64,000 nt of DNA, taken from Allocoleopsis franciscana PCC 7113 (GTDB lineage Bacteria; Cyanobacteriota; Cyanobacteriia; Cyanobacteriales; Coleofasciculaceae). Made by a program: the position numbers and the translations under genes. Shown here piece by piece: positions 28,142 to 36,982 of the stretch. The stretch covers positions 3,436,001 to 3,500,000 of the forward strand of contig NC_019738.1 of assembly GCF_000317515.1 (NCBI RefSeq), in the 5' to 3' direction. Within the stretch, counting starts at the first letter, position 1, and each line of letters starts with the position of its first letter. Under the pieces are notes generated by a model. It had not been told where the DNA came from. It searched no databases and saw only the letters and a program-made list of their open reading frames with translations.

Positions 28142-28627
28142 ATGTCAGTTACTAAAAATTCCTTACGTCCAGAACTCGGCGAGTTCAGCAGTGTCGTTTG
28201 CTTCAAAGCCGTAGTGATTGGTATAGAAGAAGCTCTCGGAGATAAAGCCGCTGCTATCGCCTTAATTTCGGCCGGTCGCCAACGCGGTAAACAGTTAGCG
28301 GAAGAGTTAAATTTAGCTAACAAGGGTGAAGAAATGTCTTTGTCGGAAGTCACAGAAAAAGTTCAGTATGCCCTAGGTTCAAACGGCACTCGTTTGTGCA
28401 TTGTGGACAAGATTATTCAAGAAGGAGAAGCCTACAAAGTCTATACCCGTGAAACCGTTTGCTCAGCAGGTGAAGAAGAAGGATCTCCACGGCAGTGTAC
28501 TTTTACTTTAGGCGCAATTCAAGGCTTTTTAGAAGCCTTTTTAGGTAAGCGCTTACGGGGAAAACAGACGGAATCCATTTTACGGGGTGGTAGTAATGAT
28601 GTCCTGGAATATAAAGTTCTAGGTTAA
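28142..28627 (+). CDS. V4R-like (4-vinyl reductase/hydrocarbon-binding) sensor protein
   Basis: A 161-residue soluble protein. Its C-terminal half, ETVCSAGEEEG followed by QCTFTLGAIQGFLEAFLGKRL and GGSNDVLEY, matches the shape of V4R domains, where paired Cys residues and a glycine-rich helix form a small-molecule or metal binding pocket. It occupies the place that the protoglobin has in the first cassette, just upstream of a roadblock and a GTPase gene, so it is probably the alternative sensor input. The ligand is unknown; the domain call is by eye. Confidence 0.6.
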   Translation: MSVTKNSLRPELGEFSSVVCFKAVVIGIEEALGDKAAAIALISAGRQRGKQLAEELNLANKGEEMSLSEVTEKVQYALGSNGTRLCIVDKIIQEGEAYKVYTRETVCSAGEEEGSPRQCTFTLGAIQGFLEAFLGKRLRGKQTESILRGGSNDVLEYKVLG

Positions 28628-28756
28628 ACTGAGACTCCCTAAAACATTCCTTTGACGCAAGTCAAAACTGGCCCTAAGTTTAGACAAATTTTAGGAACCA
28701 GAAACAACAAAAAATTGCCGAAGCATACTTTATAAACTTAAATCAGGAATCCAACA

Positions 28757-29128
28757 ATGGCGATTAACTCTCAAAAAATTGGTCACATTCTGCAAAACTT
28801 TGTGACAACAACCAGTGATGTTCAAGGTGCAGCATTAGTTACTCCTGACGGCTTACCCTTGGCGTCAAGCTTACCCAGTGGCATGGATGATGAACGGGTT
28901 TCAGCTATGTCTGCTGCCATGCTTTCTTTGGGTGAACGCATCGGTCAAGAACTGGCTAGAGGTGATATTGACCGCATCTATGTAGAGGGCAATGAAGGCT
29001 TTAGCATTCTTACAAAATGCGATGAAGAAGCAGTCTTTATCGTTCTTGCCAGCAAGGCGGCAAAGCAGGGAGTTTTGATGTTAGAAATTAAGCGTGCTGT
29101 CGCTGAACTGAAGTTGCTTTTACTGTAA
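28757..29128 (+). CDS. Roadblock/LC7 (MglB-like) protein, copy 2
   Basis: A 123-residue paralogue of the protein encoded at 26206-26577, nearly identical in the core (DGLPLASSLP, MDDERVSAMSAAMLSLGERIG, ASKAAKQGVLMLEIKRAVAELK). It differs mainly in a few surface residues and the last three positions. Likely partner of the GTPase encoded at 29473-30042; cross-talk with the first GTPase is possible because of the similarity. Confidence 0.88.
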   Translation: MAINSQKIGHILQNFVTTTSDVQGAALVTPDGLPLASSLPSGMDDERVSAMSAAMLSLGERIGQELARGDIDRIYVEGNEGFSILTKCDEEAVFIVLASKAAKQGVLMLEIKRAVAELKLLLL

Positions 29129-29155
29129 GTTCTATTAAGTAAGTGCCGCGAAACT

Positions 29156-29194
29156 ATTCCTCCTACCTGGATTCATGGATTGAGTAGGAGGAAT
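29156..29194 (+). promoter_or_regulatory. Conserved mRNA hairpin between roadblock and GTPase genes, copy 2
   Basis: ATTCCTCCTAC pairs with GTAGGAGGAAT (11-bp perfect stem), 28 bases after the roadblock stop. Compared with 26601-26638, one inner pair has changed from G-C to A-T on both arms, which is compensatory. It is the only conserved feature of the two roadblock-GTPase spacers that I can see. Confidence 0.55.
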
Positions 29195-29472
29195 TTAGTC
29201 ACAAAAATTGAACTTTGTTATCTAGAGTAATTTCCAAATTCAAGCCTTGTTGACTCCCAAGAGATAGGGAAGCCAAAGCATCAGGAAGCAGGTAAAAGAG
29301 GGCGTTATTGCTTCAAACATGACTGGCTATAAAGAGTCTCCCCAGTCTTGAGGAGTATTCGGGCAATATTGCTCGTCTATCTTCATTCTTCCCCACTCTC
29401 CCACTCCTCCACTCCATCCCGAATCAGCTTTCATTCTCTATTTTTGAGTAAGATTTAGCGGAGCAAAATCGA

Positions 29473-30042
29473 ATGAAAACCATGCGTTTAGTAGTCGCCG
29501 GATCTGTAGGAGCTGGTAAGTCTACGTTTGTGCGAACGCTCAGTGAAATTGAAGTTGTAGATACAGACCGTACAGCTACCGACGGGACAGCACTATTTAA
29601 ACCAGAAACCACCGTTGCTTTAGACTTTGGCAGGCTTGTGCTTGGCCCCAATATGGATCTGCATATCTATGGCACTCCGGGTCAGGCTCGTTTTGATTTC
29701 ATGTGGGATTTGTTAATTCAAAATGCTCACTGCTATATTCTGTTGGTCGCAGCTAATCGACCCAATGATGTCAACTATGCTCGTGAAATTGTCTCATTTA
29801 TTAGCGATCGCGTCCAAATCCCGATGATTATTGGTCTGACCCATCTAGATTGTCCGGGCGCTCTAACTTCAGAAGAAATTCTGACGAATCTGGGCTATGA
29901 CATTCATGATAAAAATCGACCCCCTGTGGTGAATATTAATCCCAATGATCGCACGACCGTCCTCGAAGCGATGGTTGTATTAATGGCTCTTGTCGTTGCC
30001 CACAGTAATGTGAAACTATCCCATACCCCTGAAAAACGATAA
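29473..30042 (+). CDS. Ras-like small GTPase (MglA/Gtr-type), copy 2
   Basis: A 189-residue paralogue of the GTPase encoded at 26732-27367. The P-loop is GSVGAGKST, the G3 region is YGTPGQARF, and the G4 position reads LTHLD. It lacks the proline-rich tail of copy 1. It is separated from its roadblock partner by 344 bases, longer than in copy 1, so it may have its own promoter. A STAND ATPase gene follows about 150 bases downstream. Confidence 0.87.
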   Translation: MKTMRLVVAGSVGAGKSTFVRTLSEIEVVDTDRTATDGTALFKPETTVALDFGRLVLGPNMDLHIYGTPGQARFDFMWDLLIQNAHCYILLVAANRPNDVNYAREIVSFISDRVQIPMIIGLTHLDCPGALTSEEILTNLGYDIHDKNRPPVVNINPNDRTTVLEAMVVLMALVVAHSNVKLSHTPEKR

Positions 30043-30194
30043 AGTGTGAAGTATCGATGAAGGGTGAATGAGCAAGGATAAAAAATGTTAATCTGTCCAC
30101 TTACCCCTTCAGGCTTCATACTTCTTTTAACAAGTTTTGAGGGTGACTGAGTACGGGTGTTGATGACTGTGGCAACAAGCTACGGGAGCAAGAA

Positions 30195-32207
30195 ATGGTT
30201 GAGCATAGACCAAGGTACGAACTGCACTTTCACGTCAGTGTGCAAAGTGCTGTCGTTCGTGACCCTAACAAAGTTAGACAAATTTTTCAGGGAAACTTAG
30301 CCCGCTTTACCTGTGATCCTCTGCATCAGCTACCGGCGGATCTGCCTGATTTTACAGGTCGCCAGGACGAGCTAGAGCGTGCGATTAATTTGCTCACCAC
30401 CACCAGACCCAGTGGGGAAGTCGCCGAGAATACGCCCACGTCACGCTTTGGGATTACAGCGATTATCGGCATGGCAGGCGTAGGGAAATCCGCTCTGGCG
30501 ATTCATGTTGCCCATCAGTTGAAACAAGATTTCCCCGATGCTCAACTCTATGTCAACCTGCGCGGAACCGAAAGCCAACCCCTCGATCCGTTGGACGTGT
30601 TAGCTGGTTTTCTCCGCGCTTGGGGTGTCGATGACCTATCGATGCCTGACAATCTGACCGAGCGATCGCAACTTTACTGTTCCTTTCTGACAGGCAAACG
30701 GGTTTTGGTTGTATTAGACAATGCTCACGACTCGGCTCAGATTCGCCATTTGCTACCGGATAGTTCTTCTTGTGCAGTTCTGGTTACTAGCCGTAAACGC
30801 CTTGCGGCACTGGAAGAAGCCGCTCCACTCGAACTCGATGTACTCCCAGAACCGGAAGCTCTAGAACTCTTGCAGAAATTGGTTGGGATAGAACGAGTGC
30901 AGGCTGAACCCGCAGCCGCTCAACAGATCATCAATCTTTGTGGTCGGTCTCCCCTAGGAATTCGGATTACAGGTGGCACGCTGAGAAATCAGCCTCAGTG
31001 CCCCTTAGAAAACTATTGGCTTGAACTCACTCAGGAGCAACAACGCATTGCTCAACTGAGCTTAAATCATCAAGATGTCCGCACCAGCTTTGCGGCTAGC
31101 TTTAAGCAGCTCGATGAAATCTCGACTCGTCTGTTCCGTTTGCTGGGATTACTCACAGGACAAAACTTTGCGCCAACGGTAGCTGCTGCGCTGCTAGAGT
31201 TGGAGCCAGTCACCGCCGAGCAGTTTGTCAAATATCTCGTTGATTTGCAACTCTTGGAGCCAGCAAGTGTTGGGCGCTACTTTCTCCACGATTTGATGCG
31301 CCTGTTCGCTAAAGAGCAATTAGCGATCGAAGAGCCTGCCTCAGAGCGTCAGGCGGCTCGTCTGAGGGCCGCTCGCTGCTATCTAGAAGCTTCTGAGATT
31401 GTCAACTTGGCTCTCAAGCCGGAGACTCGTCCCCTTTTAGCCCAAGTCTTGAGCGACGACAAACACCAATCCCTAGCAACCGCAGAGCAAAATTGGTTTT
31501 TAGCCGCCTTAAACTGGTTTCAGCTAGAGCGGATGAACCTATTAGCGTCGATTGAATGGGCTTACCAGGCTCAGGCATGGGATATTGTTGTCCCATTGGT
31601 GAGCTACTTAGTTAACTTTTTTAACATTTATGCCGATCATGCCGATTGGGAACGCACTCACTTGTTGGCATTGGAAGCCAGTGGCAAATTAGGCGACCCC
31701 CAAGGAGAAGCTCAGACTTTAACTAATCTGGGCAACGTGTACGCTTTGCAAAATGCCTGGGACAAGGCTCGCAACAGCTACGAGCAAAGCTTAGTTATTT
31801 TTGGCGAGTTAGGAGACAGCACAGGAATGGCGAAGACCATGGGGAACCTGGCGAATGTTTATTGCCAACAGGATAACTGGGAAAAAGCGAGTGAATTTTA
31901 TGAGCAGAGTCGGGTGATATTCCGTGAATTGGGAGACTTATACGGAGAAGCTCAAACGTTAGCCAATATGGGCATCTTCCATCTCAAACAAAGCCATGAA
32001 GCGGAGGCGGGCGTGTTATGGCAAGAAGCTCTCACCAAACTGCCCCCCAATTTGCCCAAGTCCAAACGGGTCGCACAGTGGCTGGAGTTAATTCAGAAGC
32101 CAATTTCTGTGAGTGAAACGAGCGAGGGTAGCGCACAAACGGGTGTGAAACCTTGGAGTCCGTTAGAGTTCGCCAAGAATGCCTTGCAGTGGTTTCGCAG
32201 GAGTTAG
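30195..32207 (+). CDS. NB-ARC/TPR STAND ATPase
   Basis: A 670-residue AfsR-like STAND NTPase. After an N-terminal segment of about 45 residues, QLPADLPDFTGRQDEL marks the start of the NB-ARC domain. The Walker A motif is GMAGVGKSAL, Walker B is VLVVLDNA, and the sensor region is VLVTSRKRL. At least three tetratricopeptide repeats follow (GEAQTLTNLGNVYALQ, MAKTMGNLANVYCQQ, GEAQTLANMGIFHLKQ). No DNA-binding or effector domain is fused. It lies directly after the second roadblock-GTPase cassette on the same strand, so it may be a scaffold or effector of that pathway. A GGGAG ribosome binding site precedes the ATG. Confidence 0.85.
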   Translation: MVEHRPRYELHFHVSVQSAVVRDPNKVRQIFQGNLARFTCDPLHQLPADLPDFTGRQDELERAINLLTTTRPSGEVAENTPTSRFGITAIIGMAGVGKSALAIHVAHQLKQDFPDAQLYVNLRGTESQPLDPLDVLAGFLRAWGVDDLSMPDNLTERSQLYCSFLTGKRVLVVLDNAHDSAQIRHLLPDSSSCAVLVTSRKRLAALEEAAPLELDVLPEPEALELLQKLVGIERVQAEPAAAQQIINLCGRSPLGIRITGGTLRNQPQCPLENYWLELTQEQQRIAQLSLNHQDVRTSFAASFKQLDEISTRLFRLLGLLTGQNFAPTVAAALLELEPVTAEQFVKYLVDLQLLEPASVGRYFLHDLMRLFAKEQLAIEEPASERQAARLRAARCYLEASEIVNLALKPETRPLLAQVLSDDKHQSLATAEQNWFLAALNWFQLERMNLLASIEWAYQAQAWDIVVPLVSYLVNFFNIYADHADWERTHLLALEASGKLGDPQGEAQTLTNLGNVYALQNAWDKARNSYEQSLVIFGELGDSTGMAKTMGNLANVYCQQDNWEKASEFYEQSRVIFRELGDLYGEAQTLANMGIFHLKQSHEAEAGVLWQEALTKLPPNLPKSKRVAQWLELIQKPISVSETSEGSAQTGVKPWSPLEFAKNALQWFRRS

Positions 32208-32253
32208 CGGGAATGGCTGAGATCGCACAAAAGCGCAGCACTTCATCCATAGA

Positions 32254-32733
32254 TTACCGATTCGCAAACTCAGGGCAGTACTGGTTAATGGCCAAAGCAT
32301 AAGTAATTTGCTGTTTGGCGACCTCACTAGGGGATGAGTGATAAGCGGCTAAGGCACGAGAGCGGGTTAACTCGGCTTGTGATCCGCCATATCGGAGAAC
32401 TCGGCAGGTGGTTTTGGCAGAAGCGATCGCGCTATCTCTGTGTTTCTCACTATACTGATTCAGTTCTTGCCTGATATTGGGCGGATAATTCTTCGCCAGC
32501 GATCGGAAATTAGAGACAAATGAAGCGCTAGGAGACAGCACTGCTGGGGGATTCTTAACGCACCAAGACGAAAGGTCTATCACTGTGCCATCAGACTGAC
32601 GCACATAACAGGGACTATCGGGTTCTTCTAGGAAGTTCTGTGCTGGTGATGATAAACTTTGCGCGATCGCTACCCCAGGCAGGAGAACAACCAGCGAGAG
32701 GATAGCTACAGACCGAATAACTGTACCTTTCAT
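32254..32733 (-). CDS. Exported hypothetical protein
   Basis: A 159-residue protein with a clear signal peptide from the ATG at 32733 (MKGTVIRSVAILSLVVLLPGVAIAQ); further in-frame starts lie upstream to 32811. The mature part has three cysteines and a mostly helical C-terminal half. No known domain recognised. It is convergent with the STAND gene. Confidence 0.6.
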   Translation of the reverse strand: MKGTVIRSVAILSLVVLLPGVAIAQSLSSPAQNFLEEPDSPCYVRQSDGTVIDLSSWCVKNPPAVLSPSASFVSNFRSLAKNYPPNIRQELNQYSEKHRDSAIASAKTTCRVLRYGGSQAELTRSRALAAYHSSPSEVAKQQITYALAINQYCPEFANR

Positions 32734-33445
32734 AAGCCTGAACCCACAGAACTTCATGATGAAACCGGACTTTCGGTATGGGGTTGCCCCTGATCCATTC
32801 CTATTCCCCATTACCTATAACAAATTTTTCTCTGGGAATTGTTAAAGAATTGTAGCTGTAACTTCTATCAGTAATCACATCACGCTATACTTCCCCCTAT
32901 CAGTTTATTGAAAAACAAAATTGTTCTAGTAAACTGGCAACATTCTGAGCCGTTATTCAGCCACAATTCAATCGACTGATTCCACTTAAACCCCATACAC
33001 ACTTTCCTATAGTGCTAGCTTAGTCTTTTTGACTACAGACAGCTAAGCTAACCCTATCAAGTAACTACCATGCCTGTAATTAAGCCTGATAGATAATTTT
33101 TTAGCGCCTAGTTTTGAGAGGTGACTCTAGATTTTGCCTTTGGCTTAACTTTTTTTTGCCCAAAAGTTTTAGCTATCTCTACTTAATGATAACTAAACAT
33201 GAAGTAGATGGGTATGAATCAAGACAGGTGGAAGAAGAGAGTTCAGATTCCAAATCAAACTAAGCCTAAACAGGCTAAGAATTTTAATAGTTATTCTGAG
33301 CCTTGACTCCTACCTGACTAAATATATCGAGGCATTAATGGCACTAACCTAACTACTGGGAAATAACAAGGTAGAACCATGAACGGCGCAGCCGAGAGCT
33401 GACAAAATTAACACTCTTCTACACCGAAATATTGAGGAAGCATAT
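32734..33445. other. Intergenic region before the di-heme cytochrome gene
   Basis: About 700 bases, AT-rich, with no supportable gene. A small inverted repeat TAGTC-ttttt-GACTA lies near 33023-33037. It should hold the promoters of the two divergent flanking genes. Confidence 0.45.
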
Positions 33446-35473
33446 ATGCGTTGGCGTCAGAGAGCTTTCCTATTTATCTTGATGCTGGTAGCAAGTTTAG
33501 CGGCAGTTGTTCTATCGAATATTTTGATGGAACCTAGAGCAACGCTAGCCACGGAGGCTCTTCTCCTGCCTGCCCCAACCCAGCAAATCGGAAACTACGA
33601 TTATTTTGGGAAATCCATTACCCCCCAAGAGGCCGCTCAACTCGTCAGCCAGAAAGGACTCAACCCCCAAGAGCCAGCCTCCTATCAACGGATTGGAGCC
33701 GTCCAAATCACGGATCAATTACTGGCTCGTGGTGAGGATATATTCTTCAACCGCAAGATTGGCGACGCATTTGGCTTGCAGAGGGTGTTTGGTTTTGGAG
33801 TCGGTTTGGCTCGCCTTGCGCCAGAGATTGCCAAGGCCATTGTTGACTTAAACGGTCAACCCACGAGCAACTTGATCGTAACTCTGCAAAAAGATTTAAA
33901 GATAGGCAGTCGCACATTTCCCAAGGGAACAGCCTTCCCAACCGGTCTTGACGTGGAAAAGGGAGGTGTTTTACCGATAGGATTGAAACTCACCGGCGAC
34001 CTGAGCTGTGCCATTTGTCATGCAGTGGTTTCTCCGACGGGTCAAACCCTGAAGGGAGTCCCGAATGGTGACCTAGCCATTCCCTTTTTTATCGCGCTAG
34101 CCCCCAATTCAGCCTCAGGTTTTGCGCGTTTGAACCTCAACCCCTTTGACCCCAAATACAAAGGCAACGGCAAAAAAATCATCGATAGTACGGGTCAAAT
34201 CATCGAATTGCCCGATCCCGACAAGTTTGAAGCAGCTTTTGATGATGCCGTCTTGGATGTACCCTTTGGGAACTTTGAGAGTGCACCCGATATTATCAAT
34301 AACACGACTCAAATCCCCAGTATTTTCACGTTTCAGGGTAGTCCCTATTTACCAGATGGTCAGTTTGCCGTCGGTTCCTTTGGTGGACTCAGTGCACAGG
34401 CTAATTCAGTCTACTCTTCCGAAATTAACCTGCTAGCCGCAGCTCAAATGAGTGCGGAAACGATTGGTGTCGATCCCGAAGTTTATCTCGGTATGGTGCT
34501 TCAGAATGCCGCCGATCCGACCATTCGTCTACCACAGGGATCACCTGTCAAACCCTCACAGTGGCTGCGTAAGGTTGCTCCGAATGTTAAACAGGCGGAA
34601 CTTGAAGACCAAATTCCAGCTCCTGGCACGGGTGCTTACCCCAAACTGAAACCCAGCTTAATCACCTACAACGGTCTTATTTTCAGCCCTAACACCAATT
34701 CCCTCGATCGCGCCAAAGGCCCATTTTTATTCGGGATGAATGCTATAGCGGCTTGGGAAAATAGTCTCGTCCCACCACCCAATAAAACACCTGAAAACCA
34801 GCAGGCACTAGCCAATGGTTCTGTCCAACGTGGTGCGAAAGTATTTCAAGAGGCGGGATGTATTACTTGTCATCCTTCACCCTTCTTCACCGACAACAAA
34901 ATTCACCCCCTGAGTGAAATTGGCACGAACTCCGCTCGTGCCGAATCTCGCCTCGCCCTGAATGATTTGCTGGTGGCACCGAAGCTTTACACGTTCAATA
35001 CTCCCGTTCCTGTTCCGGCTAATGCAGAAGTTTTAAATGTGCCAACGGAAGGCATTTCTGCCAGCCCAACCACGTTACCCAATGGCATCTTGCCGGATGG
35101 GGGCTACAAGACTACGTCCTTACGGGGAATCTATCTCAGTGCGCCTTATTTACACGATGGTGGGGTAGCGGTGCGGGCAGGAGCGATTCAAGCTACGGCT
35201 AATGGTATTACGGTGGTTGACCCCACGGGGTTGGGATTGACCGGAACGTTGAGCCAAGGGATATCGGCTGACAGTGCCAATAGCTTACGCGCTCTTCTGG
35301 ATCAGGGACTTCGGAGCAAAGTGATTTATGCTAATTCGTTAAATCCATCCCTCGGTAAAGATCGGGCTAACCTGGATGGTACGGGTCATAATTTCTATGT
35401 CAACGACCCAGCGAAGCAGACCGATTTGGTGAATTTCTTGTTGGCGCTAGATGATAATCCAGGTCAGTTTTAG
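33446..35473 (+). CDS. Exported di-heme c-type cytochrome (CcP/MauG-like)
   Basis: A 675-residue periplasmic cytochrome. An N-terminal signal/anchor (residues about 7-28) precedes two CxxCH haem-binding motifs: CAICH at about residue 187 and CITCH at about 471, the spacing of the two-domain CcP/MauG superfamily. The C-terminal stretch GGYKTTSLRGIYLSAPYLHDGGVAV is typical of the second domain. It is longer than bacterial cytochrome c peroxidases (about 320-480 aa). Role could be peroxidase or electron transfer. A strong terminator follows. Confidence 0.8.
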   Translation: MRWRQRAFLFILMLVASLAAVVLSNILMEPRATLATEALLLPAPTQQIGNYDYFGKSITPQEAAQLVSQKGLNPQEPASYQRIGAVQITDQLLARGEDIFFNRKIGDAFGLQRVFGFGVGLARLAPEIAKAIVDLNGQPTSNLIVTLQKDLKIGSRTFPKGTAFPTGLDVEKGGVLPIGLKLTGDLSCAICHAVVSPTGQTLKGVPNGDLAIPFFIALAPNSASGFARLNLNPFDPKYKGNGKKIIDSTGQIIELPDPDKFEAAFDDAVLDVPFGNFESAPDIINNTTQIPSIFTFQGSPYLPDGQFAVGSFGGLSAQANSVYSSEINLLAAAQMSAETIGVDPEVYLGMVLQNAADPTIRLPQGSPVKPSQWLRKVAPNVKQAELEDQIPAPGTGAYPKLKPSLITYNGLIFSPNTNSLDRAKGPFLFGMNAIAAWENSLVPPPNKTPENQQALANGSVQRGAKVFQEAGCITCHPSPFFTDNKIHPLSEIGTNSARAESRLALNDLLVAPKLYTFNTPVPVPANAEVLNVPTEGISASPTTLPNGILPDGGYKTTSLRGIYLSAPYLHDGGVAVRAGAIQATANGITVVDPTGLGLTGTLSQGISADSANSLRALLDQGLRSKVIYANSLNPSLGKDRANLDGTGHNFYVNDPAKQTDLVNFLLALDDNPGQF

Positions 35474-35509
35474 CGTCTTGGGCTAAGTGTAATACAGCTT
35501 ATTCGTAAG

Positions 35510-35532
35510 GGCACGATGCTATCGTGCCTTTT
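35510..35532 (+). terminator. Intrinsic terminator after the di-heme cytochrome gene
   Basis: GGCACGAT and ATCGTGCC form an 8-bp perfect stem with a GCT loop, followed by TTTT, 37 bases after the stop codon. Confidence 0.75.
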
Positions 35533-35608
35533 CCGTTTGTATTGGACTTCGGACAAAACAGAATTTGTTCGCGAATGATTTTGTTGAACGTTTCTCAATG
35601 TTAGCTGC

Positions 35609-36835
35609 CTAAAGAAGTGCTAGACTCGGTTTCGTCAGTGCCGGGACGATGCGATCGCTAGCCATTCTTGCACCAGAGAGATTGCGGGCGACGGGTCCAA
35701 CCTGTAAAGCTGCCAACCCTCCCATTACAAAGAGTTCGCAACGAGGCCAGCGAAGATGAGCATCGAGAACAGGCAAGCCATTAACAATTGGGGTCGGGAA
35801 ACCATCCAAAACCTCGCTCAGCATAGAATTGGCTGTAACATTTAGTTTCGTTCCCGTTGCCAACCAGATGCGCTCGCACTGATGCTCTGTGCCATCATAG
35901 CAGCGAACCTGCCAATAGTTGTCCTGCCATATCGCTTCAACAATTTGGCACTGCTCGTGGAGCGATATTTTCCCACTGTGGTAGGCACGTCGCAGTTGTG
36001 TCATGATGGCTGGAGTGAGAGAACCCCCATTGCGAGCCTGTTGAATCATCTGCCAACGGTTCTGCCAATCCGTTTCAGCCCAAAATTCCTTCAAATATTT
36101 GGGTCCCAGCCAGCCTGGATCGGCATCAAAGAGCTTTTCTTGAAAATCGCGCCGTGCCATCAGTATTACCTTAGCACCACGAGCCACTGCTCCCACTGCC
36201 AAGTGACCGGACGTTAAGCCACCTCCCACAATCAGCACTCGTTCCCCAGCCAGTTGCAATGAGCGCAAATCGACATCATGTGAATGACACAGCCGCTCTT
36301 GTGGATAGGGCGTACTGATGTGACTCACCCAGTCCGGCAAGCTTGGAGTACCGCCCCCCGTTGCCAGAACAACACGTCGAGCGAGGATTGAATGCCCATT
36401 ATCTAACCAAAGGCGAAAGCGAGTCTTGCCCCTTTGAGTTAGGGGTTCAAGGTGAGTCACTTGGGCTGGGACGATGCACTGCTCCAGTTGCCAGCGATTA
36501 ATGAGATGCAAGCAAAAATCCTGAAAAAGCTGAGTACCCGGTAAGTCGTAAGGGGGATGAAGCTCTGTTGGGCGAGATTCGGCAAAGCTCCGCAGTGCAT
36601 AGGGATTGGGGTCGGGGTGGTGAACCGCAGGCGACCTGAGATGGGGGATTTCTAAGGCAGCAAAGGCGTGAAACCACTGGCTCATCCATCTGCCACTCTT
36701 GTCAAACACTAAAAACCTGCCCTGCATCTTCTGACATTTTTGCAGCAGATGGGTGACCAAGGTTAGGGCATGAGGACCAGCACCAACGATAGCAATGTCA
36801 ATCCCTGTAGGTATGGGTGCCGAATTATATGCCAT
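35609..36835 (-). CDS. FAD/NAD(P)-binding flavoprotein, SidA/ornithine-hydroxylase-like
   Basis: A 408-residue flavoprotein. The FAD motif is IAIVGAGPHALTL and a second nucleotide-binding motif is VLIVGGGLTSGHLAVGA; a C-terminal IWLATGT strand is typical of group B flavoprotein mono-oxygenases and related oxidoreductases. No siderophore synthesis genes are adjacent. The promoter region, shared with a divergent porin gene, carries two Fur/Zur-type boxes (36857-36894), so it is probably induced by metal shortage. The precise reaction is unknown. Confidence 0.72.
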   Translation of the reverse strand: MAYNSAPIPTGIDIAIVGAGPHALTLVTHLLQKCQKMQGRFLVFDKSGRWMSQWFHAFAALEIPHLRSPAVHHPDPNPYALRSFAESRPTELHPPYDLPGTQLFQDFCLHLINRWQLEQCIVPAQVTHLEPLTQRGKTRFRLWLDNGHSILARRVVLATGGGTPSLPDWVSHISTPYPQERLCHSHDVDLRSLQLAGERVLIVGGGLTSGHLAVGAVARGAKVILMARRDFQEKLFDADPGWLGPKYLKEFWAETDWQNRWQMIQQARNGGSLTPAIMTQLRRAYHSGKISLHEQCQIVEAIWQDNYWQVRCYDGTEHQCERIWLATGTKLNVTANSMLSEVLDGFPTPIVNGLPVLDAHLRWPRCELFVMGGLAALQVGPVARNLSGARMASDRIVPALTKPSLALL

Positions 36836-36856
36836 GCCAAATCAAACCTCGTTGCG

Positions 36857-36869
36857 ATAATAATTATCA
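36857..36869. promoter_or_regulatory. Fur/Zur-type box 1a
   Basis: Perfect 6-1-6 inverted repeat GATAAT-A-ATTATC, lying between the divergent flavoprotein and porin genes. It matches the core of cyanobacterial Fur-family operators (TGATAATNATTATCA). Zur is the likelier regulator because of the island's gene content, but Fur cannot be excluded. Confidence 0.7.
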
Positions 36870-36879
36870 TTCCAAATAT

Positions 36880-36894
36880 GATAGTGATTATCAT
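36880..36894. promoter_or_regulatory. Fur/Zur-type box 1b
   Basis: TGATAGTGATTATCA, a 7-1-7 inverted repeat with one mismatch, spaced ten bases from the preceding box. The tandem arrangement suggests cooperative repression of both divergent genes. Confidence 0.7.
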
Positions 36895-36982
36895 AACCAC
36901 AGTCACCCCTTAAGTGATGGGTGTGCTGTGAGGTCAGGAGTGAATTTCTGTTGAATCTCGAACGAGGGTGTGAGGAATTGTG

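Noticed and set aside
30195-32207. STAND ATPase as an antiphage Avs-type defence gene
   Set aside because: No nuclease or other effector domain is fused and the neighbours are signalling genes. A regulatory role fits better.
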